This document shows positions 12,011 through 23,440 of a DNA stretch of 64,000 bases, in pieces (position 1 is the stretch's first letter; every line of letters begins with the position of its first letter). This DNA is from Balaenoptera acutorostrata (lineage: Eukaryota; Chordata; Mammalia; Artiodactyla; Balaenopteridae), in assembly GCF_949987535.1 (NCBI RefSeq), contig NC_080070.1, positions 11,466,016 to 11,530,015 on the forward strand. The letters are read 5' to 3'. The position numbers and the translations under genes were made by a program. The notes below the pieces were generated by a model. The model ran no database searches, had not been told where the DNA came from, and saw nothing but the letters and a program-made list of their open reading frames with translations.

Positions 12011-12341
12011 GTATTTAAAAAAAACCCATAACTTCAACAGTCCGTTACTGTATACATAATATAAAAAAATATGTAAATTGTAAAGTGATGGGGGAGAAGT
12101 AAATTGTAATTTTAGAAATGCTATTGAAGTTAAGTTGTCATCAGCTTAAAATAGGATATTATAAATATAAGATAGTTTATATAAGGCTCATGGTAACCAC
12201 AGAGGAAAAACCTATTACACAAAAGATCAGGATCAAGTGAAGTATACCAATACAAAAAAAGTCATCAACACAAAAGAAGACAGCAGAATAAGAAGCAAGG
12301 AACAACAGAGCTACAAAACAGTCAGCAAAACAAGTAAGAAA

Positions 12342-15300
12342 ATGGCAATAGTAAATCCTTATCCATCAATAATTACTTTAAGCATAATGGATAAAATTCT
12401 CCAATCAAAGACACAAAATTGGATGAATAACTTAAAAACAATATCAAACAATATACTGCCTACAGGAGACTCACTTTAGCTTCAAAGACACAGACTGAGA
12501 CTGAAAGAATGGAGAAAGATATTTCAAGCAAATGATAACAAAGAAAAAACAAAGGTAGCTATACTCAGACAAAATAGACATTAAGCTAAAAATGACAGAA
12601 AGAGAAAGAACTTCACTATATAACAATAAAGGGGTCAATCCATCAAAAAGATACACCAAATGTAAATATTTATGCACCCATCCAACATCAGAGCGCCTAA
12701 CTATATAAAGCAAACATTAACAGAATTATAAGGAGAAATAAACAAATAAACAACAACAAACAGTTGGGGACTTTAATACCCCACGTTCAATAACCAATAG
12801 ATCATTCAGACAGAAAATCAATAAGGAAACAATGGATTTGAACAACACTGTTGACTCAGTTGTAACAGACATATACAGAATACTCTGTCTGACAACAGCA
12901 GGATACACATTCTTCTCAAATGCACACAGAACATTTTCTAGCATAGATCATGCATTAGGCCACAAAACAAGTCTTAGCAAATTAACCAAGACTGAAATCA
13001 TACCTAATATCTCCTCTGACCACAATGGTATGAAACTAGAAATTGGTAAAAGGAGTAAAACTGGATAACTCATGAATACATGGAAATTAAACAGTACTAT
13101 CCTGAACAACCAGTAGATCTAAGATGAAATTAAATGAGAAATTAAAAAGTATCTTGAGACAAATGAAAATGGTAACAAAACATACAAACTTATGGTATGC
13201 AGCAAAAGCAGGTCCCAGAGGGAAGTTCATATCTATAAATGCGGACCTCAAGAAATAGAAAGATCTCAAATAAACAACCGAACTTTTACACCTCAAGGAT
13301 CTAGAAGATGAAGAACAAACTAAGCCCAAAGTTGGCCAAAGAAGGAAATAAGGTTTAGAGCATAAATAAATAGAGACCAGGAAAGAAATAGAGAAAACTT
13401 AATAAAACTAAGAGCTGGCTCTTTGAAAAGATAAACAAAACAGACAAATCTTTATTGAGACTAACCAAGGGGAAGAGAGAGATCCCAAATTAACAAAATT
13501 TTAAATGAAAAAGGGGACATTACAACTGATAATATAGAAATACGAAGGTTCATAAGAGTCTTCAGTGACCAACTATACACCAACACATAGAAAAAGTGGA
13601 TAACTAGAAACATAGAACCTATCATGACTGAATTAGGAAGAACTAGAAAATCTGAACAGACCAATTACTAGTAGGGTATTGAATTGGTAATCAAAAATCT
13701 CCCAAAAAAGAAAAGTCCAGGACCAGATGTCTTCACTGGTAAATTTTACCAAACATTTAAAGAAGAATTAACAGCAATCCTTCTCAAAATAACCAGAAAT
13801 ACTGAAGAGGAGAGAACACTTCCAAACTCATTTTACAAGGCTAGTATTACCCTGATATCAAAGCCAAATAAGGACATTACAAGAAAAGAAAACCACAGGC
13901 CAATATCCCTGATGAATAGAGATGCAAAAATTCTCAACAAAACAGCAAACCAAATTCAGCAGCACATTAAAAGGATCATACACCATGACCAAGTAGGATT
14001 CATCCCTGGGATGCAAGGATGCTTCAATATATGCAAATCAATAAATGTGATACATTACATTAATAGAATGAAAGATAAAAATCATATGATCATCTCAGTA
14101 GATGCAGAAAAAGCACTTGACATAATTTAACATCTGTTCATGATAAAAACTCTCAACAAACTAGCTATAGAAAGGGAATGCACCTCAATACAGTAAAGTA
14201 AGGCCATATGTATCAAGCCCACAGCTAACATCATACTCAATGGTGAAAGACTGAAGGCTTTTCCAACAGGACAAGGATGCCCACTCTCACCACTTCTATT
14301 CAACATGGCACCGGAAGTCCAAGCCAGAGAAATCAGGCAAGAAAAAGAAAGAAAAGGCTTCCAAATTGGAAAGGAAGACCCCAAATTATCTCTGTTTCTA
14401 GATGACATGATTTTATGTATAGAAAAGCCTAAACACTCAACCAAAAAAAAACAAAACAAAAAAACTGTTAGATCAATGAATTCAGTAAAGTTGCAGGATA
14501 CAAAATTCAACATACAAAAATCAAAAGTATTTCTATACACTAAGAATGAATTATCTGAAAAATAATCTCATTTACAATATCATCGAGAACAATAAAATAC
14601 TTAGAAATAAATTTAACCAAGGAGATGAAAGATCTCTACACTGAAAACTATAATATATTGATGAAAGAAATTAAAGATTAAAATAAATGGAAAGATATTC
14701 CAGGCTCATGGATTGGAAGAATTAATATTGTTAAAATATCTATACCACCCAAAGCCACCTATAGATTCATTGCAATCCCCATCAAGATTCCAATGGCATT
14801 TTTTACAGAAGAAAGAGAAATCCTAAAATTCATATGAAACTACAAAAGACCCTGAATAGCCAAAGCAATCCTGAGAAAGAACAACAAAGCTGGGGGTATC
14901 ACACTTCCTGAATTCAAACTATATTATAAAGATATAATAGGGGGCTTCCCTGGTGGCGCAGTGGTTGAGAATCTGCCTGCCAATGCAGGGCACGCGGGTT
15001 CGAGCCCTGGTCTGGGAAGATCCCACATGCCGCGGAGCAACTCGGCCCGTGAGCCACAATTACTGAGCCTGCGCGTCTGGAGCCTGTGCTCCGCAACAAG
15101 AGAGGCCGCGATAGTGAGAGGCCCGCGCACCGCAATGAAGAGTGGCCCCCGCTTGCCACAACTAAAGAAAGCCCTCGCACAGAAACCAAAGCCATACATA
15201 CATACATACATACATAAATAAAAAGAATGTAAGCAGACAAGAATAGCATTAAAAACATTTAAAAAAAAAAAAAAAGATATAATAATAAAAGCATTATGGT

Positions 15301-16450
15301 ACTGGCATAAAAACAGACACATAAACCAATGCAGCAGAATTGAGAACCAACACATATACAGTGAGCTAACATGAAAAAAGAGCCAAGAATACTCGATGGA
15401 GAAAAGACAGTCTTTTTAATAAATGGTGCTGGGAAATTGGATAGTCACATGTAAAAGAGTAAAACTAGATCCCTATTTTACATCACTCCCAAAAATTAAC
15501 TCAAAATGGATTAAGAAATTAAACATAAGACCTGAAACCATAAAACTCCTGGAAGAAAACACAGGAATAAAGCTTCTTGACATGGGTCTTGGCAAAAGAC
15601 CAAAGCACAAAAGACTAAAGCACAAGCAACAAAATAAAAAATCAACAAGTAGGACTATGCCAAACTAAAAAGCTTCTTTCTGCACAGCAAAAGAAACAAT
15701 AACAAAATGAAAAGACAACCTAAGCAATGGGATAAGATATTTGCAAATCATATCTGAGAAGGGGTTAATATTCAAAATATACAAAGAACTCACACAACTC
15801 AAAAGAAAAAAAAAAAGTTAAAAATGGCCAAAGGATCTGAATAGACATTTTTCCAAGAAGACATACAGATGGCCAATAGGTACATGAAAAGGGTAGTTAA
15901 CATCACTAGTCAGGGAAATCAAATCAAAACCTCAGTAAGTTATCACCTCATACCTATTAGAGGTTGGCTGTCATCAGAAAGACAAGAGAGAACAAGTTCT
16001 GGAGAGGATATGGAGAGAAGGGAACCTTTGTGCACGGTTGGTGGGAATGTAAATTGGTACAGCCACTATGGAAAACAGTATGGAGGTTTCTCAAAAAAAT
16101 TAAACACAAAACTACCATATTACCAGCAATCCCACTTCTGGGTATATATCCAAAGGAAACAAAATCACTATGTCAAAAAGATAACTGCACTCCCATGTTC
16201 ACGTTCATTACAGCATTACTTACAATAGCCAAGACATGGAAACAACCTAAGTTTCCATCGACAGATGAATAGATAAAGATGTGATGTATATACAGTGGAA
16301 CACTGTTCAGCCATAAAAAGGAAACCCTGCCATTTGCAACAATATGAATGGACCTTGAGGGCATTATGCTAAATGAAATAAGTCAGAGAAAGACACGTAC
16401 TGTACCATCTCACTTATATGTGGTAGCTAAAAAACTCAAATTCATAGAAA
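12342..16450 (+). pseudogene. Older L1 ORF2 pseudogene, split by a SINE
   Basis: Decayed endonuclease/RT. The N-terminal region starts at about 12342 and is full of stops. RT sequence is readable at 13684-14130 ([43 protein letters not shown]). The catalytic FADD box reads FLDD at 14395-14406, so the Ala has changed while both Asp are kept. The SINE at 14940-15272 interrupts late ORF2. The Cys-rich C-terminal tail is visible at 15964-16272 ([10 protein letters not shown]...[12 protein letters not shown]). Many stops and frameshifts make it non-functional. Confidence 0.88.
14940..15272 (+). mobile_element. Cetacean tRNA-derived SINE (CHR type) with extra 3' sequence
   Basis: Inserted in the older L1 ORF2, with TSD aaagatataata at 14928-14939 and 15273-15284. 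The tRNA-related head has a pol III A box (tggtggcgcagtgg) and B box (ggttcgagccc). The long CHR body reaches 'ctcgcacagaaacc', then a (CATA)n run at 15193-15216. About 36 bases of non-A sequence follow (about 15224-15260), then a second A-run ending at the TSD. That arrangement suggests 3' transduction. Confidence 0.92.
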
Positions 16451-16803
16451 AAAAGATCAGATTTGTGGTTACCAGAGGCAGAGGGTGGAGAGAATGAGGT
16501 GAAGGTGGTCAAAAGATATCGACTTCCAGTTATAAGATAAATAAGTACTGGCTATGTAATGTGCAACATAACGAGTATCATTGCCAAGGCTGTATTGTAT
16601 ATTTGAAAGTTGGTAAGAGAGTAGACACTAAAGTTCTCACAAGGAAAAAAAAATGTAATTATATAAGGTGATGGATGTTATTTTGGTAATCACTTCACAA
16701 TATATACATATGTCAAGTCATTTTGCTATACACCTTAAATTTATACAGTGTTATTATATGTCAATTATCTCTCAATAAAACTGGAAGAAAAAATAATAAA
16801 AGG

Positions 16804-16814
16804 AAGTAATTTGT
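16804..16814 (+). repeat. Right target-site duplication of the older full-length L1
   Basis: Exact copy of the 11 bases at 9113-9123, immediately after the L1 A-rich tail. Confidence 0.85.
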
Positions 16815-17156
16815 TTTATTGCTATCTGCAGGAAGTTATCTCTGCCAGTCTTATGTATTTTATTTCATGATTGACCCTCAAACATTTGGGGAGAGGGGAG
16901 TTCAGTATTAATTCCAAATATTTTCTTAGAAAGAGATTTTCTTCTAAGGGAGACTTTTGAAAGTTTTGTCCAAAAGCATGATTCTTTGGAGAAAACATAC
17001 TCCAAAATAATTGTAGTGACATAGTCAATTGAATTTCATGATTTTGTGTTTCAGCTTATTCATCTTAGTTTTCTATCAATCATTTTTATTCTACTTTCCA
17101 TAAAGTGGGAGATAATCAAATGAATTTCATTGTAACCTTCAATTAATTGTAACTAT
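16815..17156. other. Unique intergenic sequence
   Basis: No gene or repeat recognised between the L1 duplication and the MaLR LTR. Confidence 0.55.
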
Positions 17157-17508
17157 TGTTATGGACTGAGTATTTGAGTCCCCCCAAATTCACATATTGA
17201 AGCCATAACCCCCAATGTGATGGTATTTGGAGGTGGGGCCTTTGGGAGATAATTAGGGTTCGATTAGGTCATGAGGGTAGTGCCCTTATAAAAAGAGGAA
17301 GAGGCAGGAGATCTCGCCACCACATGAGGATACAGCAAGAAGGCAGCTGTCTGAAAACCAGCCAGGAAGACAGATCTTACCAGAACTCAACCGTGTTGGC
17401 ACCCTGATCTAGGACTTCCCAGGCTCCTGAACTGTGAGCGATAACGTCTGCTATTTAAGCAACCCAGCCTACGGCATTGTGTTATAGCAGCCCAAAGCCA
17501 GCTAAGAA
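17157..17508 (+). mobile_element. Solo LTR, ERVL-MaLR (MLT1A/B-like)
   Basis: About 350 bp beginning TGttatggactgag and following the MLT1A layout: 'attgaagccataacccccaatgtg', 'atggtatttggaggtggggc', 'aattagggttcgattaggtc', 'gcccttataaaaagag', 'aggatacagcaagaaggc', 'gaactgtgagcgataa' and 'gtgttatagcagccc'. No internal proviral sequence is next to it, so it is a solo LTR. The expected short TSD is not clear. The subfamily is from memory. Confidence 0.85.
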
Positions 17509-17762
17509 ATGTTTAGTAACTGGTTCTTTCAACATTACAAAATAAAAAGAAAACATGATTTATAAGACTGGATAATAATGGCCTTAACTCAAATATTTCA
17601 TGCAAAGTAAAAACTGTACCTTCTCATACCCTAATAAAGCTATTTCACTTCTTTTCCCATTTAAGCATTAATTAGGATGCAACAATGTCTTAGAAAAGCC
17701 AATATATATAATATAGTTGTCTACCTAGGATAATCCAAAATCCATAGTCTGCCTTCAGAAAA

Positions 17763-17928
17763 TCAGAAAGGAATTTATGTGCAACTACAAACTAGAGAAA
17801 TAATTTTGCACTCATGTCCTTTGAGCCCTATTTTTAAGTAAAAAGTCAGAAAGGAATTTACGTGCAACTACAAACTAGAGAAATAATTTTGCACTCATGT
17901 CCTTTGAGCCCTATTTTTAAGTAAAAAA
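17763..17928. repeat. 83-bp direct tandem duplication (2 copies)
   Basis: Copy 1 is 17763-17845 and copy 2 is 17846-17928. They differ at only two positions: t/c at 17778/17861, and g/a at the last base. The unit contains no known repeat family. The high identity points to a recent local duplication. Confidence 0.95.
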
Positions 17929-18797
17929 TAGGATTTTAACTTAATTAGTTGCCAGAATCTTAAACGCATTGTTTCACGTTCAGGTGGGTTGTGTGTACCT
18001 TGTGCTTCACTGGGGGGTTTCCACTGTAAAGCTGGTCCACTGAAGCACCCTAAATTGCCTTTCTGAATAAATGGTATGAAATGTGTAAACTGTTCCTCAG
18101 CCCTTCCTCAGAGGGCTGTTGGGAACCCTGGGCCTGGGATGGATGTCAGTAGGGATCTGGTGTGCACCCGGATTCCAGGCACGGTCACCCTTCAGGAGAG
18201 CAAGGCTTCTTTCCTTGACAGACTCACTGTCTATGTAATAGTGTCTGGATTTGTAAATTTATGTGCTTATCATAAATATCATTCAGAAACATCATCTCAG
18301 AAAAGCTCCAGATTACTGAGAGGCGAAAGCTTCTTGCACTGAGTTACCCGTTAGGGCAATATTCACACGAGGTTCACTCTGTATTCCTGTAGTTTTACTT
18401 TATAACTTCATGTTTGCATTAGTAAACATGTTGACAGTTTACTAATCACGTTAGTAATTAGTAAAGAGTTTGAGTTTTAATAAGTAAACTGTGTGAATTA
18501 CTGATGTTATACTATCCTATAATACTATTTCTGAATTTTTAAATTGCCTTTTCAAGATTTCCTCAGAAAGATAACAGGCTCCCTCTAGCGGGAAGTGACC
18601 ATTATAATTGAATTATTTATTCCAAAGCTGTGTAACTTCATAGTTGCACTTTGTTTGAAGGAAAAGGGGCCTTTTCTGACTCTGACATTTGTTTATTTCT
18701 CTCCATAACATTTGTTTACTTTTCTAATTTCTTAGCAAAGAAATCAGTACTGATTATCAAGGGATGTTTGTAGGACAGTCATGGTTTCAAGTCATGT

Positions 18798-18838
<41 letters not shown>

Positions 18839-19470
18839 ATTTATATGTAATTATGTCATTTATAAATTTGTAATTTATGTAATTTATAAATATATAAATT
18901 CTAATAATATAACTTAACTCCAAAGCCTTTATTTTCGTAATTAAGTAATTTAAAGGATTATCTCATCTTGTGCCCTCATTATATGCTGAGTTTAAGTGGC
19001 TTGCTCAAGATTACACATTTGGAAGTCTGCTTTTTGACCTCGGAGTTCTGATTAATTTTACAGAAAGCAACCCTTGTTCACTTTGGCTTTTCTTTATGAG
19101 AAAACAATGACCAAAATCCCATGCTTCTTTTGAAAGTAATTAGCTTTCTGCCCCATATCATTTATAATTGAAACTAAAACTGCATTTTTATAGAGCTTAG
19201 TCAAATATAAAAATGTTAATTCTGAATCATCAAGAAAAATTAAAATTGCACCCAGGCAAGGAAGTAACCTATTACAGAAATGGGTTTTGGTTTTACAATT
19301 GGTAAAGAAAAAACAAAATTTAATGAAATTTAGTATTGAGAGTGACATATATCCCAAACTGGTAAATAACCAATAACCAACTCCAGGAAGACTGGTTATA
19401 ACAAGTTATAGAAACTTTCAGGTTTAGAATCTCATATCATACATTTTACCTATCCCACATTTAAAAAAAA
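17929..19470. other. Unique AT-rich sequence
   Basis: No gene recognised. An ORF at 18076-18342 (88 codons) has no family signature. A (TA)n microsatellite lies within. Confidence 0.5.
18800..18835. repeat. (TA)n microsatellite
   Basis: Uninterrupted run of about 18 TA units followed by AT-rich 'gtaattta' repeats. Confidence 0.95.
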
Positions 19471-19473
19471 TTT

Positions 19474-19655
19474 TTGTTGTGGTAAAAGTCACATAATATA
19501 AAACATACTGTTTTAACCATATTTAACTGTACAGTTCAGTTCAGTGGCTCTAAGTACATTCATACTGTTGTGCAACTCTCACCATCATCCATCTACTGAA
19601 TTTTTCTCCTAAACTGAAACTCTGCCCCCATTAAACACTAACTCCCCATTCCCCC
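19474..19655 (-). repeat. Old L1 (L1M) 3' UTR fragment, reverse orientation
   Basis: Text such as 'gttgtggtaaaagtcacat', 'aactgtacagttcagt', 'gtacattcatactgttgtg', 'caactctcaccatcatcc' and 'taactccccattcccc' is the reversed 3' UTR of old mammalian L1M elements. Diverged. Confidence 0.7.
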
Positions 19656-19750
19656 CCGGAGATTGGGATTGACATATGTACACTCCTAGGTATGAAGCAG
19701 ATGGCTGGTGGGGACCTAACTGTATAAGCACAGGGGGAAAAAAAGGTACA
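19656..19750 (+). repeat. L1 3'-UTR fragment (artiodactyl type)
   Basis: Resembles the artiodactyl L1 3' end: 'gggattgacatatgtacac', 'gatggctggtggggacc' and 'gtataagcacaggg'. Compare the longer, clearer copy at 21497-21757. Short and diverged. Confidence 0.5.
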
Positions 19751-19910
19751 ATCTGTTTGCAGGGCCGGTATTAAGTTAACCTATCCCGCATTTTACAGAT
19801 CATCTGTCAAAGTGTGTGCTTAATTGCTTTTTGGTAACTCTTGGCAAAGCCATTCTCCCCTGGAGGGAGCTTGGCTCTCACCAAACTTTTGTTTTCTTAT
19901 TTTCTTACAG

Positions 19911-20038
19911 CAAATCATAGGATTAGTTTTGGAACACTGGTCAGCACTTCCAATACCTACGATGGATCTGGTGTTGTGACTGTGGAAACAGACCGTCCCC
20001 TCCTCTGGACCATGGCCATCAAAAACACCCATGACTGA
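19911..20038 (+). CDS. Candidate terminal coding exon of an unidentified gene
   Basis: A splice-acceptor-like stretch ('gttttcttattttcttacag', ending 19910) is followed by 128 nt open in phase 2. After the split codon the translation reads [20 protein letters not shown]..., continues through [18 protein letters not shown] and ends HD with TGA at 20036-20038. It is not repeat-derived, and the peptide looks protein-like rather than random. Downstream sequence lacks recognised repeats and contains AATAAA at about 20583 and 20853. I do not recognise the family, and no upstream exon was found in the window. It could be a chance ORF next to a fortuitous AG, or an exon of a gene lying to the left. 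Confidence 0.4.
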
Positions 20039-20870
20039 CCTCCGCAGCCGTGCCTCTGACCTCATTTGCCAACACCTTCATGCTCCACAAGAACAATTCA
20101 CCTGGTTGGCAGGAATCTAAACCTGTCCCTGAGAAGCCTGCTAGTTTTAAATATGTTAATGTTTAGATCATCCAGGTAACATTATGAATGACAGATCTCA
20201 ATTTTACAGTGAGGGGGGGAAATCATTATTTCTTAAGCAAGTAAATTACATTCAGTTGGAAAACTAATGTGGATTAATACACTCTGAAATTCAGGACTGA
20301 TCATTCTTATGTTATTAATCATTCCATGTATCCTAGGAAACTGTTTTTAAGTTTGAAGCTGAGAAGGCTCTGTTGAGGCTCTGTGGTGACCCGCACATAA
20401 ACCTACTCCTGTTCATCCTTAATTGCTTAACACCAAAGGCTACTTCTGTCTAATAGTATTTAGCTCTCTCTGTATTATATGTATTCCCTTTCACTGAAAA
20501 AATAATTCCTTCTAGCTTGGGATGCTAGAACTGCACCATTTTATTCTGGCCTGATTAACGGGTTTTGGTATTATCTTTTCATAATAAATTAAAAAATCAC
20601 TGGCCTGATTATTAAAATTTAAAACAGGTAGAACCTGCCCAGCAGCTTTACATAGCGCAAACCGGGTGTTGCCCTAAGGAAAGGGACCAGCAGCTCTCTT
20701 CTTTCTGGTGCTACAACACAGTGGCGGTTGCATTGTAAGTGGAGAGTGAACGTGGGATCAGGTGAAGTAGCATGCAGCTGTGCACAGTCAGTCATTAGAG
20801 AGAACTGTTCATAATTTACGCAAATATATGTGACACTGAATCCAGATGTCAAATAAAAATATTTAGTTAT
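20039..20870 (+). other. Possible 3' UTR of the candidate terminal exon
   Basis: Non-repetitive stretch after the TGA at 20038. It holds poly-A signal-like AATAAA at about 20583 ('cataataaatt') and about 20853 ('aaataaaaata'). The call depends entirely on the candidate exon upstream. Confidence 0.3.
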
Positions 20871-21024
20871 CCATGTGCCTGTGGTCAGTTTTTAAGAAAA
20901 CCATCCATTTTCTCACCTGTATTTTATAATGACCAGTCTTTCCTAATCAGTGTTTCTGTACAAAAAAAAAATTTGCTCAGATGATTAGTAGGTATAGTTC
21001 TTCATACCTCTGATCTTGGAGAGC

Positions 21025-21165
21025 AGCCCAGCGTTGTTAACACTTGCTCTAACCTCCATGGAAGTTACTTTCTACAGCACATGTGCCACATGTTTACACT
21101 TAACCTCTCTGGACCCGTTGCCCCATCTATAAAATAGGGATTATAGGTAGCACCTGTTTACCTTG
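21025..21165 (+). repeat. MIR SINE fragment
   Basis: MIR core order: 'aacctctctggacccgttgc', 'ccatctataaaataggga' and 'ttataggtagcacctgtt'. Confidence 0.7.
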
Positions 21166-21496
21166 TCAGACTTAGAAAGGAAGGACAAGTAGATTGCTTT
21201 CAAAGATTGTTACATGCTGGAGAAAAAAGAGCCAACAGAGGGAAGGCACTTCTGTGGTAGAGAAAGTGAAGAAAACTGGCGGAGGAAGAACCCTGGGGAA
21301 GAGTAAGAGAAGGGCTCAGAGCACAGGTGAGAGCCGCACATCGTACAGTCAGTACTACAGTGGAAGGCCCAGTTCTAGGCCCTTCTGCCTCTTAGCACAA
21401 ATGCAGAGCCCAGAGCTTCTGTCCCTCTACTGTCTCCTCCCACCCACAGCAGAGACAACTGTAAAGAAGGCAGGGGCTAGAGACAAACTTACGTCA
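21166..21496. other. Unique sequence
   Basis: Purine-rich stretch with an ORF at 21194-21544 (116 codons) that runs into the L1 fragment. It has no family signature and is probably chance. Confidence 0.5.
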
Positions 21497-21757
21497 CCAA
21501 AGGGGAAGGGGTGGGGGAGGGATAAATTGGGAATTTGGGGTTAACAGATGCACACTACTACATATAAAATAGGTAACCAACAAGGGCCCACTGCATAGCA
21601 CAGGGAACTATATTCAACATCTTGTAATAACCTATAATGCAAAAGAGTCTGGAAAAGAATAGATATATATATATATAATTGGATCACTTTGCTGTACACC
21701 TGAAACACTATAAATAAACTATACTTCAATTTAAATAAAATAAATTTTTTTAAAAAT
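21497..21757 (+). mobile_element. 5'-truncated L1, artiodactyl-type 3' end
   Basis: Begins within a G-rich 3' UTR ('aaggggaaggggtggggg'). It continues with 'ggggttaacagatgcac', 'ataaaataggtaaccaac', 'catagcacagggaac', 'cactttgctgtacacctg' and 'aactatacttcaat', then ends in a mixed A/T tail. This is a typical truncated L1 copy of only about 260 bp. The TSD was not resolved. Confidence 0.8.
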
Positions 21758-23227
21758 AGTTAGAAGAAAGCTCAGTCAAGCACTAGCTCCTTCGCTGGCC
21801 CATTTAACTCAGCAACTCCAACAGGAAAATATAACATAAGACCTCCAGGCCACCGCCTCAGACAGTGCCTGCACCAAAAGAAGCCAGAAAGAGGGAGGAG
21901 CAGTGGGAAAGGGCCCTCCCAGTACCTGTTACTGAGTTCTGGTTCACGTACAGTTTCAGGCTCAGCTGTTATCTGTTCATCACTAAAAATGTATTCACAA
22001 CATAAAGAATCTGAAAATATGTCCACTGTTTTAAGATTTTACTGCAAAAGGGTCATGCCCTATGTACCCTGAAAATTTTACCAGCGTTAATAAGCGGATA
22101 CTTAACAAGAAGAATATAGTTTGCTGAAGTTGAGGGGGAACAAAAGCACTGAGATTCATCCCAGACCACCCACTGGAGGCCCGTGGAAGGCCTTCCCCTC
22201 AAGTACAGGGCTCCTCCCAATCCTGCCAGGCTACTGAAGAACTAGGTATTAGACCCCTTTCTATCCCTTAAAACTACCTAAGTGCAATTTTCCTCTTTTT
22301 GTGCTTCCTCACCACATCATTTAAACAAGGATCCACTTACTTTTATACTAACACGAGGAGTCTGACGATGGACCTCAGGGGCCCCCAGTGAACTTTGAGC
22401 CTCCCCAGGCAGCCCCTCTTGCCGCCCCCGTGTTCAGTCTGGATCCTGACCTCCCACTTGCAGCCAGAAGAGAAACTGGAAGCTGGGCTCTGCCGGGAAA
22501 GTGGCCTGTGCTCCCTGGCCCTTTTGACCTCCGTCTGTTTCTCCTCTTCATGGGTCGGATTTATAGCTTTTATGAATCTAGTGATGGTCACCCCAAAATG
22601 GCATCTGGCTGCCTAAGTCACTGAGTAGTGAAGATAAGCTACGATCACTCTTCAGGCAGCTGGGAAATGGCTGCAGCTATGGAAACCCTGGCCAGAGTCA
22701 CAAGTAACTATGAAATGTAGTAAGTTTTGTGTGCTGTCCAAAGAATTGGAGGTGGACCACACTCCCAGACACAGGTCGGGCAGAATAATACATCTTCATT
22801 CCTTAATTTTTGCTAAGCAGACGTAGAGCAGTTTTCACCTGGGATGGGACCTAGGGCCGTTTCACTAGTTCCAGGGGTCGGTCAGAGCATGGAGAAGGTG
22901 GCCGTGACAGCCTGGGCCTTCATAAAGGTAACTGCTCAGGGCTTCGTGTTGTGCTTCCGTATGTGTGGAAAACATTTTAAGCGGACCTTGCTTACTACTC
23001 CTGCTCCAAATTCATGCCTCCAAAGCTTGACTTGAACAACCAAAGTAGAGCAGCACGTGGACTTGATGTGATTGAGACTGATGCTATACGCCCAGTCTAT
23101 AAGCGGCAAGAAGCTATTCTTCTCTCCCCTAAGGCTCTGGGATTATAAAAGGAGTATGGTCTGAATTGTGGCTTTCAAACTATATTGACCATGACCCATA
23201 AAAAATACAATTTGTCTTGTAATCTAT

Positions 23228-23230
<3 letters not shown>
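21758..23230. other. Unique sequence, no gene recognised
   Basis: Ordinary intergenic sequence with a moderately GC-rich part at about 22360-22560. ORFs at 22388-22624 and 22844-23035 have no recognisable domain. I cannot rule out a decayed processed pseudogene at 22640-23130. Confidence 0.45.

Positions 23231-23279
<49 letters not shown>
23231..23279. repeat. (CA)n microsatellite
   Basis: About 24 uninterrupted AC units, likely polymorphic. A TG-rich tract lies 111 bp downstream on the same strand. Confidence 0.97.
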
Positions 23280-23281
<2 letters not shown>

Positions 23282-23390
23282 GTACTCTAATAATTTTACT
23301 CTAAATTGAAAAACACCCAGGAGTCTATTCTAGATTGAAAAAAAAATACAGCAAAGGGTAAAGTAAAATGCATAAAGGGACTTTTTTAAA

Positions 23391-23440
23391 GTGTGCGTGT
23401 GTGAGTGTGTGTGTGTGTATGTGTGTGTGTGTGTGTGTGT
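23391..23440. repeat. (TG)n microsatellite, interrupted
   Basis: TG units with single interruptions (gtgcg, gtgag, gtatg). Complementary to the CA tract at 23231-23279. Confidence 0.95.

Larger units (their letters stand above)
9124..16803 (+). mobile_element. Older L1 LINE, full length, with nested hAT element and SINE
   Basis: Complete but decayed L1. The 5' UTR (from 'gaaggagtgacatcatcaag', 9124 to about 10900) is GC-rich and contains imperfect internal repeats. ORF1 remnant is at about 10958-11800, an AT-rich inter-ORF spacer follows, then an ORF2 remnant from ATG 12342. The 3' UTR ends with 'caataaaactgg' and an A-rich tail near 16800. It is bounded by an exact 11-bp TSD (9113-9123, 16804-16814). 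The 3' UTR and ORF2 are of L1M (MA-like) type, more diverged than the two young copies. A hAT-type element sits in the 5' UTR and a SINE in late ORF2. Confidence 0.9.

Noticed and set aside
22844..23035. 63-codon ORF, considered as a processed pseudogene
   Set aside because: No family match that I can support, no poly-A tail or TSD found.
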